Origin: an uncultured Microbacterium sp.
GTDB taxonomy: Bacteria; Actinomycetota; Actinomycetes; Actinomycetales; Microbacteriaceae
Assembly: GCA_937926065.1 (NCBI GenBank)
Contig: CALANM010000128.1
Coordinates: 1 to 16,161 of the forward strand
DNA length: 16,161 bases
Direction: 5' to 3'
A program made the position numbers and the translations under genes. How positions within the stretch are numbered: position 1 is the first letter of the stretch; each line of letters starts with the position of its first letter. This document shows positions 1 through 7,524 of the stretch, piece after piece. Below the pieces are notes generated by a model. The model was not told the origin of the DNA, ran no database searches, and saw only the letters and a list, made by a program, of their open reading frames with translations.

Positions 1-7
1 CGTTCGT

Positions 8-13
8 TACCGT
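8..13 (+). promoter_or_regulatory. -10 box (TACCGT) for leaderless membrane-protein gene
   Basis: TACCGT fits the actinobacterial TAnnnT -10 pattern and ends 6 nt before the ATG at 20, so transcription would start at or next to the A of the start codon. The GAAGG just before the ATG touches the start codon and is too close to act as a normal ribosome binding site. The -35 region lies outside the window. Confidence 0.45.
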
Positions 14-19
14 TGAAGG

Positions 20-472
20 ATGCGTACCATCGTGTCCCTCCGCCTTGTCCTTCCCGCGGTCTGGCTGGGCCTGCTGGTCGGGCTGTCGTTCATCGAGACG
101 CCTCTGAAGTTCCAGGCGCCGGGAATCACGGTGCCTCTGGGGCTCGGGATCGGCAGGCTGGTGTTCTGGGCGCTCGCGATCGCGGGCGCGGTGCTCCTGC
201 TCGCACTGACGGCGGTGTCGTACGCCGGCCCCCGTGTCGACCGGCTGTCGTGGCTCCTCCTCGGCGGACTGTGGCTGACGCTGATCGTCCAGTCGGCGGC
301 GATCCGCCCTGCACTGAGCGCCCGCAGCGACATCGTCATCTCCGGTGGCGACCCCGGCCCGTCCGTGCTCCACTACCTGTACATCGCGACCGACGTCGTG
401 ATCGTCGCGCTGCTGCTGGTGTGGGTCGTCCGCATGGCTCGTCGCATCATCCCCGCGACGCCGCACGCGTGA
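20..472 (+). CDS. Small four-helix integral membrane protein, function unknown
   Basis: A 150-residue protein with four clear hydrophobic segments: about residues 5-24, 41-67, 76-95 and 116-138, ending in a basic tail (RMARRIIP) that suggests a cytoplasmic C-terminus. A conserved-looking stretch FIETPLKF follows the first helix. It recalls uncharacterised actinobacterial membrane proteins, but I cannot assign a function. The ATG at 20 is chosen because a TAnnnT box lies 6 nt upstream and the first helix begins right after it. The gene stands alone, ending 132 bases before the start of the downstream monooxygenase gene, with no obvious terminator between them. Confidence is high that it is a gene and low on its role. 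Confidence 0.8.
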   Translation: MRTIVSLRLVLPAVWLGLLVGLSFIETPLKFQAPGITVPLGLGIGRLVFWALAIAGAVLLLALTAVSYAGPRVDRLSWLLLGGLWLTLIVQSAAIRPALSARSDIVISGGDPGPSVLHYLYIATDVVIVALLLVWVVRMARRIIPATPHA

Positions 473-541
473 TCCCGAGGATCCGTTCACGGTCCCCGGG
501 CCGGTTCGGCGCGGTCGGGAATACTGTGGACGCGATCGCGT

Positions 542-564
542 TGCAAGGGATACATTCACTTGCA
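542..564. promoter_or_regulatory. Inverted repeat (candidate operator) over the LLM-duo promoter
   Basis: A perfect inverted repeat, TGCAAG-N11-CTTGCA, encloses the -10-like box TACATT at 551-556 and ends on the A of the ATG at 564. Six-base half-sites centred 17 bases apart over a -10 box are what a dimeric repressor or a MerR/MarR-type regulator would bind. No regulator gene lies next to it, so the binding protein is unknown. The arms are short and chance cannot be excluded. Confidence 0.35.
551..556 (+). promoter_or_regulatory. -10 box (TACATT) for the LLM duo and its upstream ORF
   Basis: TACATT fits TAnnnT and ends 7 nt before an ATG at 564, the same spacing as at the other leaderless starts in this window. 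A transcript starting at 564 would exclude the alternative TTG start at 560 for the monooxygenase. No convincing -35 is visible. Confidence 0.4.
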
Positions 565-608
565 TGAATCGGATGCCACGAGCATCCAGGAAGCGGAAGA
601 GACCGTGA
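564..608 (+). CDS. Candidate leaderless 14-codon upstream ORF, Arg/Lys-rich
   Basis: The reading frame from the ATG encodes MNRMPRASRKRKRP and stops at TGA 606-608, which overlaps the GTG start (605-607) of the monooxygenase as GTGA. Seven of 14 residues are Arg or Lys, three of them through CGA, AGG and AGA, codons normally rare in GC-rich actinobacteria. With a -10 box 7 nt upstream it would be translated from a leaderless mRNA and coupled to the next gene. Caution: the same purine-rich bases (588-601) would also serve as the Shine-Dalgarno of the monooxygenase, which by itself could produce the AGG/AAG/AGA codons. The peptide may therefore be a by-product. No homology is claimed. Confidence 0.4.
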   Translation: MNRMPRASRKRKRP

Positions 609-1834
609 GCGAGACCACCACACCGACCGACTCGGGGATGCAGTTCGGCATCTTCACGGTCAGCGACATCACCCAGGATCCGACGACCGGACACACGCCC
701 AGCGAGGCTGAGCGCATCCGCGCGACCGTCGAGATCGCCCGCCACGCCGAAGAGGTCGGGCTCGACGTCTTCGCGCTCGGCGAGCACCACAATCCGCCGT
801 TCTGGTCGAGCTCGCCCACGACCACGCTCGCCTATATCGCGGCTCAGACCGAGCGGCTCGTCCTCTCGACCGCGACCACGCTGATCACGACGAACGACCC
901 CGTCAAGATCGCCGAGGACTACGCGATGCTCCAGCATCTGTCCGGCGGTCGCATGGATCTCATGCTCGGGCGCGGCAACACCGGACCCGTCTACCCCTGG
1001 TTCGGCAAGGACATCCGCCAGGGACTGCCTCTCTCGATCGAGAATTACGCGCTGCTGCACAAGCTGTGGCGCGAAGACGTCGTCGACTGGGAGGGCAAGT
1101 TCCGCACCCCGCTCCAGGGCTTCACCTCGACGCCTCGCCCGCTCGATGGCGTGCCGCCGTTCGTGTGGCACGGCTCGATCCGCACGCCGGAGATCGCCGA
1201 GCAGGCCGCCTACTACGGCGACGGCTTCTTCGCGAACAACATCTTCTGGCCCGCCGAGCACTACCAGCGACTCATCACGCTCTACCGCCAGCGGTGGCAG
1301 CACTACGGCCATGGCGGTCCCGAGACGGCCATCGTCGGTCTGGGCGGCCAGGCGTTCATGGCGAAGAACTCGCAGGATGCCGTCACGCAGTTCCGTCCGT
1401 ACTTCGACAACGCACCCGTCTACGGTCACGGCCCGTCGCTCGAGGACTTCTCCGAGATGACGCCGCTGACCGTCGGCTCGCCGCAGCAGGTCATCGACCG
1501 CTACGCCGGCATGCGCGACCACTTCGGCGACTACCAGCGTCAGCTCTTCCTCATGGACCACGCCGGGCTGCCGCTGAAGACCGTGCTCGAACAGCTCGAC
1601 TTCCTCGGAGGCGAGGTCGTCCCTGTCCTCCGCAAGGAGCTCGCGCAGAACCGTCCGGCATCCGTGCCCGACGCGCCGACGCACGCCGCACGAGTTCGCG
1701 CCGTGTATGGCGACGGCCCCGTGCGCGAGGCGCGGCCCCGCGCGAACCGCGGTGACAACCTGAGCGGACCGTCGCCCTATCAGGACACACCCACCCCCGC
1801 AGGCTCCGCTTTCGGACTCGGGGGCTCCCGATGA
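605..1834 (+). CDS. LLM-class flavin-dependent monooxygenase, CE1758 family
   Basis: A 409-residue luciferase-like (TIM-barrel, bacterial-luciferase superfamily) oxidoreductase, expected to use reduced FMN and O2 on an unknown substrate. The N-terminal strand FGIFTVSDIT, the motif ALGEHHNPPF and the block GRMDLMLGRGNTGPVYPWFG match the CE1758 branch (TIGR04036), one half of a two-gene 'LLM duo'. About 50 C-terminal residues after the barrel are Pro/Gly/Arg-rich and look disordered. The next gene starts inside the stop codon (ATGA overlap at 1831) and encodes the partner FMN reductase. I place the start at GTG 605, preceded by purine-rich AGGAAGCGGAAGAG. An in-frame TTG at 560 would add 15 poorly conserved-looking residues but lies upstream of the predicted transcript start. 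Family assignment is strong; the substrate is unknown. Confidence 0.88.
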   Translation: MSETTTPTDSGMQFGIFTVSDITQDPTTGHTPSEAERIRATVEIARHAEEVGLDVFALGEHHNPPFWSSSPTTTLAYIAAQTERLVLSTATTLITTNDPVKIAEDYAMLQHLSGGRMDLMLGRGNTGPVYPWFGKDIRQGLPLSIENYALLHKLWREDVVDWEGKFRTPLQGFTSTPRPLDGVPPFVWHGSIRTPEIAEQAAYYGDGFFANNIFWPAEHYQRLITLYRQRWQHYGHGGPETAIVGLGGQAFMAKNSQDAVTQFRPYFDNAPVYGHGPSLEDFSEMTPLTVGSPQQVIDRYAGMRDHFGDYQRQLFLMDHAGLPLKTVLEQLDFLGGEVVPVLRKELAQNRPASVPDAPTHAARVRAVYGDGPVREARPRANRGDNLSGPSPYQDTPTPAGSAFGLGGSR

Positions 1835-2511
1835 ACGCCGCCGCTGCTCCTCGGGCACGACGCATCGCCGTCGTGTCGGCAGGCCTGTCCAACCCGTCGT
1901 CGACCCGCATGCTCGCCGATCGCCTTGCCGCGGCGACTGTCAAGGCGCTCGCCCAGATCGACGGGCCCGACGGCAACGGCATCCAGGCCACCGTCGATAC
2001 GATCGAGCTGCGCGACCACGCGCACGACATCACGAACAACCTGCTGACGGGGTTCGCTCCGCCGGCACTGGAATCGGCCATCAACACCGTCGTGTCGGCC
2101 GATGCCGTCATCGCGGTCACGCCGATCTTCTCGACGAGCTACTCGGGTCTGTTCAAGTCGTTCATCGACGTGCTCGACCCCGACGCGCTGCGCGGCGTGC
2201 CCGTGCTCATCGGAGCGAACGCGGGAACGGCCCGTCACTCGCTCGCGATCGACTACGCGATCCGGCCGCTGTTCACGTATCTGCATGCTGAGCCCGTCTC
2301 GACGGGGGTCTTTGCGGCGTCCAGCGACTGGGGTGCGAACGCGGACGACGTCGCGCCGCTGTCGGCTCGCATCGAGCGCGGTGCGCGCGAGCTCGCCGAG
2401 GCTGTCGCACGCCGTGAGACGGCTTCGGACAGCGATCCGTTCGACCCGGCGAACTACCTCGGCGAAGGGCGCTCGTTCGGGCACCTGCTGGGCGGGCTGG
2501 CAGGGGAGTAG
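1831..2511 (+). CDS. NADPH-dependent FMN reductase, CE1759 family
   Basis: A 226-residue flavodoxin-like flavin reductase. SAGLSNPSSTRMLADRL near residues 16-30 is the phosphate-binding loop of NADPH-dependent FMN reductases, and TPIFSTSYSGLFKSFIDVL near residue 95 is the second flavin-contacting region. The family (TIGR04037, LLM duo partner) occurs next to CE1758-type monooxygenases and presumably supplies them with reduced FMN. The start ATG overlaps the monooxygenase TGA, so the pair is translationally coupled in one operon. The tail DPFDPANYLGEGRSFGHLL is a typical ending of this family as I recall it. It converges with the amidotransferase gene, leaving only 20 bases between the two stops. 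Confidence 0.88.
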   Translation: MNAAAAPRARRIAVVSAGLSNPSSTRMLADRLAAATVKALAQIDGPDGNGIQATVDTIELRDHAHDITNNLLTGFAPPALESAINTVVSADAVIAVTPIFSTSYSGLFKSFIDVLDPDALRGVPVLIGANAGTARHSLAIDYAIRPLFTYLHAEPVSTGVFAASSDWGANADDVAPLSARIERGARELAEAVARRETASDSDPFDPANYLGEGRSFGHLLGGLAGE

Positions 2512-2531
2512 TCCTCGGCAGGCGCGGCCCG

Positions 2532-3257
2532 TCAGCCGGAGACGGATGCCGAGCGGTGCGCGTGCACCAGGTCGGCGAAGACGGCGAACGGGGCCGCGGC
2601 CAGCTCGACGGGGGTGCCCTCGGCCTCGGGGTGCCACTGCACGGCGAGGACCGGAGCGGACTCGTGCTCGACGGCCTCGACGACGCCGTCCGCGGCAGTC
2701 GCCGTCGCCACCAGACTGTCGGCCAGCGCGCCGATGGCCTGGTGGTGGCCGGACGCGACGGAGATCGTGTCCGACCCCACGTTCTCGCGCAGCCGCGACG
2801 AGGAGAGGATCTCGACAGTGTGCCAGGCCCACGCCAGGCCGCCGCGGCGCGCGGCGGGACGGTGGACGACCGATGAAGCCGGAAGGTCTTCGACGAGCGT
2901 GCCGCCCAGCGAGACGTTCAGCACCTGAAGGCCGCGGCACACCCCGAGCACGGGCAGTCCGCGCTCGAGGGCCGCGGCCAGGATCCCGAAGTCCAGCTCG
3001 TCCTGCGCGGGGTTGACGTCGTAGAGCGGGGCCGACGCGTCGCCGCCGTAGCGAGCCGGGTCTACGTCTCCGCCTCCGGGAAGCACGAGTCCGTCGAAGC
3101 CGTCGAGGTCGGCGTCGCGCACCACCACGACATCCAGGTCCTCTGCCCGCACGAGCTCGGCCACGTCGTCGAAGATCGCATTCGCCAGTGCGACCCGGGC
3201 GTCGGCGCCCTTCGCGTCGGAGAGGCGAGCGGGCATGGCGATGCGGGGGAAGCTCAT
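2532..3257 (-). CDS. Class I glutamine amidotransferase-like hydrolase (peptidase C26, PuuD-like)
   Basis: A 241-residue protein of the gamma-glutamyl-GABA hydrolase/peptidase C26 type, which splits gamma-glutamyl amide bonds. Visible motifs, numbered from the chosen start: LPGGGDVDPARYG near 59-71, the nucleophile elbow GVCRGLQ with Cys107, and VQWHPE with His209 and Glu211, completing the Cys-His-Glu triad. The substrate is not determined; no gamma-glutamyl-polyamine pathway genes lie nearby, so PuuD itself cannot be claimed. I choose ATG 3257 because MSFPRIAMPARLSD begins the recognisable domain and a -10-like GACAAT ends 6 nt before it. An in-frame ATG at 3305 would add 16 residues but has no ribosome binding site. 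The intervening GGAGGG abuts the ATG. Confidence 0.85.
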   Translation of the reverse strand: MSFPRIAMPARLSDAKGADARVALANAIFDDVAELVRAEDLDVVVVRDADLDGFDGLVLPGGGDVDPARYGGDASAPLYDVNPAQDELDFGILAAALERGLPVLGVCRGLQVLNVSLGGTLVEDLPASSVVHRPAARRGGLAWAWHTVEILSSSRLRENVGSDTISVASGHHQAIGALADSLVATATAADGVVEAVEHESAPVLAVQWHPEAEGTPVELAAAPFAVFADLVHAHRSASVSG

Positions 3258-3263
3258 CCCTCC

Positions 3264-3269
3264 ATTGTC
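3264..3269 (-). promoter_or_regulatory. -10 box (GACAAT) for the amidotransferase
   Basis: On the minus strand GACAAT (4 of 6 matches to TATAAT) ends 6 nt before ATG 3257, with GGAGGG as the spacer. This is the weakest of the leaderless candidates because the first base is not T. The GGAGGG is too near the ATG to work well as a ribosome binding site. Confidence 0.3.
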
Positions 3270-3343
3270 AGCCACCGTCGCCCGCAGCTCCGATTCGCCG
3301 AGCATCGCGCGCGCGTCGCCCGCGACGATGTCCTCCGACAGCA

Positions 3344-3377
3344 GACGGCCCGGGCTCCGCAGGGGGCCCGGGCCGTC
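3344..3377 (-). terminator. GC-rich hairpin after DUF5302 (candidate terminator)
   Basis: A perfect stem of ACGGCCCGGG (3345-3354) with CCCGGGCCGT (3367-3376) extends by one G-C pair at the base and one C-G pair inside, giving 12 pairs. It lies 11 bases after the DUF5302 stop on the minus strand and upstream of the amidotransferase start. There is no T-run on either side, so it would be a U-less actinobacterial-type terminator. It would separate the two minus-strand genes. Confidence 0.55.
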
Positions 3378-3388
3378 GCGTCTTGCGG

Positions 3389-3571
3389 TCAGCCGCTCTT
3401 GCGCCGGAACTCCCGCTTGGTCATGGCGCCGTGAGTGCCGTGGACGGCGGAGTCCCCGTTCAGATGGGCCTCTCCTTCGCGGTGATGGGCGTTCTTCTTC
3501 TCGAGCGCCTCTTTGAACTTGCGCTTGAGGTCATCGGCGGCTGCGGCGCCACCGTCGTGTTCCGTGCTCAT
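3389..3571 (-). CDS. DUF5302 family small hydrophilic protein
   Basis: A 60-residue, highly charged protein. The core DDLKRKFKEALEKKNAHH (residues 13-30), the GTHGAMTKREFRRKSG ending and the short length match DUF5302, a small actinobacterial family of unknown function. The first half should form an amphipathic helix; the rest is His/Gly-rich and probably disordered. No signal peptide or membrane segment is seen. It lies within a much longer open frame antisense to pnp, which is a shadow. The real start is ATG 3571, with a TATCGT box 7 nt upstream. It is divergent from pnp, with 294 bases between the starts. Confidence 0.82.
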   Translation of the reverse strand: MSTEHDGGAAAADDLKRKFKEALEKKNAHHREGEAHLNGDSAVHGTHGAMTKREFRRKSG

Positions 3572-3578
3572 GCGCCCC

Positions 3579-3584
3579 ACGATA
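3579..3584 (-). promoter_or_regulatory. -10 box (TATCGT) for leaderless DUF5302 gene
   Basis: On the minus strand TATCGT ends 7 nt before ATG 3571 (spacer GGGGCGC), and no Shine-Dalgarno is present. The spacing matches the other leaderless starts in the window. Confidence 0.5.
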
Positions 3585-3605
3585 CGCAGATGAGGGGGCT
3601 GCTGG

Positions 3606-3611
3606 TAGGCT
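3606..3611 (+). promoter_or_regulatory. -10 box (TAGGCT), candidate pnp promoter
   Basis: TAGGCT is the same hexamer found at the dapB and SDR promoters. Here it lies 254 bases before the pnp start, so transcripts from it would have a leader of about 245-250 nt. No good -35 is seen. It stands back-to-back with the DUF5302 promoter. Confidence 0.4.
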
Positions 3612-3655
3612 GGGGAAGGTTGCCCGTGTGGCAGCCGCTCAATTGAACACTGAGC

Positions 3656-3674
3656 TCTCAATGACTCATTGAGA
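3656..3674 (+). repeat. Perfect inverted repeat in pnp leader
   Basis: TCTCAATG-ACT-CATTGAGA has 8-base arms with no mismatch in an unusually AT-rich patch. Two further palindromes are adjacent: TCAATTGA at 3639-3646 and GAGCTC at 3653-3658. It could be an RNA hairpin in the leader or a protein-binding site on DNA. Confidence 0.6.
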
Positions 3675-3769
3675 ATCTGGAGCAGGCCGGCAGGAAGCTG
3701 GTCCCCTGTGGTGGGTTCCCGTCTCGCACGGTGACTTTCGACTGGTGGCCAGCGCTGACGAATCCCGCG

Positions 3770-3839
3770 ACGAGGTCGCGCGTCGAGATCTGCCTGTTCC
3801 TGCTCCTTCGCACGACCTCGTGCGCGAAACGCGCGTGCG
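3770..3839 (+). promoter_or_regulatory. Competing stems ahead of the pnp ribosome binding site
   Basis: CGCACGA (3809-3815) pairs perfectly with TCGTGCG (3818-3824). The same CGCACG can pair instead with a second CGTGCG at 3834-3839. Bases 3813-3821 can also pair over nine positions with 3770-3778 (around ACGAGGTC). These pairings exclude one another and end 13 bases before the Shine-Dalgarno, which would suit a switch controlling pnp translation. Confidence 0.4.
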
Positions 3840-3852
3840 AGTCTAAACAAAG

Positions 3853-3858
3853 AAGGAG
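3853..3858 (+). promoter_or_regulatory. Ribosome binding site fixing the TTG start of pnp
   Basis: AAGGAG lies 7 nt before TTG 3866. It decides the start: the frame is open further upstream, to an ATG at 3731, but that stretch (residues such as CLFLLLRTTSCAKRAC) does not resemble PNPase and has no ribosome binding site. Confidence 0.8.
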
Positions 3859-3865
3859 AGACCTC

Positions 3866-6130
<2,265 letters not shown>

Positions 6131-6153
6131 CCCTCGCGACGCCCCTGTGCGAA

Positions 6154-6191
6154 ACGGATGCCCGCCCCTTCTCCAGGGGGCGGGCATCCGT
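6154..6191 (+). terminator. Strong hairpin terminator after pnp
   Basis: ACGGATGCCCGCCCC (6154-6168) pairs without mismatch with 6177-6191 around an 8-base loop: a 15-pair GC-rich stem starting 24 bases after the pnp stop. It is followed by CGTTTCGTC, only weakly T-rich. Confidence 0.85.
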
Positions 6192-6335
6192 CGTTTCGTC
6201 GGGCGCGGGCGCAGAACCGCAGATCGCCTGCTGGCATCCGGCTGCCGTACGACTCCGTGTACGGGTGGGGCAAAGCGTTATCGAATGTTTACCTGCCGTT
6301 CGGGGCATTCCGGCGGCCGTGTCCACGGCGACCCC

Positions 6336-6341
6336 TAACCT
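6336..6341 (+). promoter_or_regulatory. -10-like box (TAACCT) upstream of the aldo/keto reductase
   Basis: TAACCT fits TAnnnT. A transcript starting near 6348 would have a leader of about 55 nt that begins with the hairpin at 6351-6381. The rest of 6192-6402 holds no gene I can support; a small inverted repeat CCGTAC/GTACGG is at 6245-6264. Confidence 0.3.
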
Positions 6342-6350
6342 CGGAAGTAG

Positions 6351-6381
6351 CGCATCGGAGGATGCGTGGGTTCCACGCATC
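6351..6381 (+). promoter_or_regulatory. Alternative hairpins in the aldo/keto reductase leader
   Basis: GATGCGTGG (6361-6369) pairs perfectly with CCACGCATC (6373-6381) around GTT. The first six of these bases can instead pair with CGCATC at 6351-6356 around GGAG. The two forms exclude each other and end 13 bases before the ribosome binding site at 6394-6402. As DNA, 6361-6381 is also a near-palindrome that could be an operator. Confidence 0.45.
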
Positions 6382-6402
6382 TCCACAATGGCCGGGAGGT
6401 GA

Positions 6403-7464
6403 ATGGTGGTGGGATTCTTCGGAGCAGGATCGGCGGATCCCCGCTCGCCCACCCGCGTGACGACGCCCCCTCACCCTGGCGGTTCAGCCGGCCTCGAACA
6501 CCCCTCCGCTCCGATCCCCGTGCAGGGACCGGGCGTGGGCGAGGGAGTGCGTGTCGAGCTCGGCGAGACGGGGCTGCGGATCTTTCCGCTCATCCTCGGC
6601 GGCAGCGAATTCGGCTGGCATGTCGACTCAGGCGAGGCGAACCGCATCCTCGACGCATACGTCGAGCGCGGCGGCAATGCGCTCAACACCTCCGACGGCT
6701 ACAGCTCGGGCCGCAGCGAGCACATCATCGGACAGTGGATGCGCCTGCGCTCTCTCCGCGATGAGCTCGTGGTGGGCGTGCGCGTCGGTCACCATGCCGA
6801 TCATCCGGGGCTGGGCTCGATCAACCTCATCCGCTCGGTGGAGGCGTCCCTCACGCGCTTGCAGACCGACCGCATCGACGTGCTCTACCTCGACGCCACC
6901 TCAGACTCGACCACCGCGCTGGAAGACACCCTCGCGACCGCCGACTGGCTCGTCGAGACCGGCAAGGTCCGCGCCGTCGGCGCGTTCGGCTACACCGCCG
7001 CTCAGCTCGTCGAGGCTCGCATCCTCGCGTCGGCCGGCTATCCGCGCCTGACGGTGCTCGATGTGCCCTACAACATCCTCCGGCGGCAGGACTTCGACGG
7101 TGACCTGCGACTGGTCGCCGGCGCGCAGAACATCGCCGTCACATCGTCCCAGGCGCTCGAGCACGGCTACCTCGCCGGGGCGCACCGCTCGCGCTCGCGG
7201 GTCGGGTCGACGGTCCGGGGCGCGCAGCTGGCCGCCGCGATGAACCGCCGCGGCGCCCGAACACTGCGCGCGCTCGACCGCATCGCCGAGGAGCTTTCCG
7301 TGCGTCCGGCCGCCGTGGCGATCGCGTGGCTGCTGGCGCAGCGGGTCATCACCGCGCCCATCGTGAACGTGTTCGCCGTCGCCCACGTCGAGGAGATGAT
7401 GCAGGGCGTCGGAGTGCCCCTCAGCCGCACGCATCTCGCTGAGATCGCGCGCGCGTCGGAGTGA
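6403..7464 (+). CDS. Aldo/keto reductase family protein with altered active site
   Basis: A 353-residue protein with the AKR (beta/alpha)8 barrel signature: TGLRIFPLILGGSEFGW (57-72), NTSDGYSSGRSEHIIG (95-110), TDRIDVLYLD (155-164). Of the usual Asp-Tyr-Lys-His tetrad, Asp98 and Tyr100 are present. The Lys position in VVGVRVG is Arg127, and the His position after the IDxLY strand is Asp164. The C-terminal cofactor-binding motif is also unlike the usual one (APIVNVFAVAHVEEM). It may therefore not be a working reductase. Residues 1-48 are a Pro/Ser/Thr-rich extension before the barrel. GGAGGTGA at 6395-6402 abuts ATG 6403; the GTG codons at 6406 and 6409 have better spacing, so the start may be off by one or two codons. 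GTG 6547 is another option. Confidence 0.8.
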   Translation: MVVGFFGAGSADPRSPTRVTTPPHPGGSAGLEHPSAPIPVQGPGVGEGVRVELGETGLRIFPLILGGSEFGWHVDSGEANRILDAYVERGGNALNTSDGYSSGRSEHIIGQWMRLRSLRDELVVGVRVGHHADHPGLGSINLIRSVEASLTRLQTDRIDVLYLDATSDSTTALEDTLATADWLVETGKVRAVGAFGYTAAQLVEARILASAGYPRLTVLDVPYNILRRQDFDGDLRLVAGAQNIAVTSSQALEHGYLAGAHRSRSRVGSTVRGAQLAAAMNRRGARTLRALDRIAEELSVRPAAVAIAWLLAQRVITAPIVNVFAVAHVEEMMQGVGVPLSRTHLAEIARASE

Positions 7465-7481
7465 TCCTCGGGAGGCTGTCG

Positions 7482-7487
7482 TAGGGT
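7482..7487 (+). promoter_or_regulatory. -10 box (TAGGGT) for the phosphatase-kinase pair
   Basis: TAGGGT fits TAnnnT and would start transcription near 7494, giving a short leader of about 30 nt before GTG 7525. It argues against the upstream GTG at 7486, which would overlap the box. Confidence 0.4.
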
Positions 7488-7524
7488 GGAAGTCACCCCC
7501 GGCCCCGCACGAATCGAGACGCAC

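Larger units (their letters stand above)
3618..3865 (+). promoter_or_regulatory. Long structured 5' leader of pnp
   Basis: About 250 bases with no supported gene; in particular no rpsO reading frame is found here. The leader holds the 19-base inverted repeat at 3656-3674 and, close to the ribosome binding site, several segments that can pair in competing ways (3770-3839). In E. coli and Streptomyces, pnp expression is controlled by RNase III cutting a leader or intergenic hairpin. A similar role is an inference here. Confidence 0.45.

Noticed and set aside
560..604. TTG 560 as the start of the monooxygenase
   Set aside because: It would add 15 residues unlike the family N-terminus and lies before the predicted transcript start. 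GTG 605 is better, although AAGGGA 9 nt before TTG 560 keeps it possible.
1780..2940. A 386-codon minus-strand open frame opposite the FMN reductase and overlapping the amidotransferase
   Set aside because: The composition is Arg/Gly/Asp-rich shadow, and it overlaps two genes with clear motifs in other frames.
3731..3865. ATG 3731 as the start of pnp
   Set aside because: No ribosome binding site, and the 45 extra residues do not resemble PNPase. AAGGAG 7 nt before TTG 3866 fixes the start.
6245..6264. Inverted repeat CCGTAC / GTACGG downstream of the pnp terminator
   Set aside because: Six-base arms only, not placed next to a promoter or start; no support for a function.
7486..7524. GTG 7486 as the start of the histidine phosphatase
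   Set aside because: It overlaps the TAGGGT -10 box, and the extra 13 residues are not expected before the LVRHG motif.
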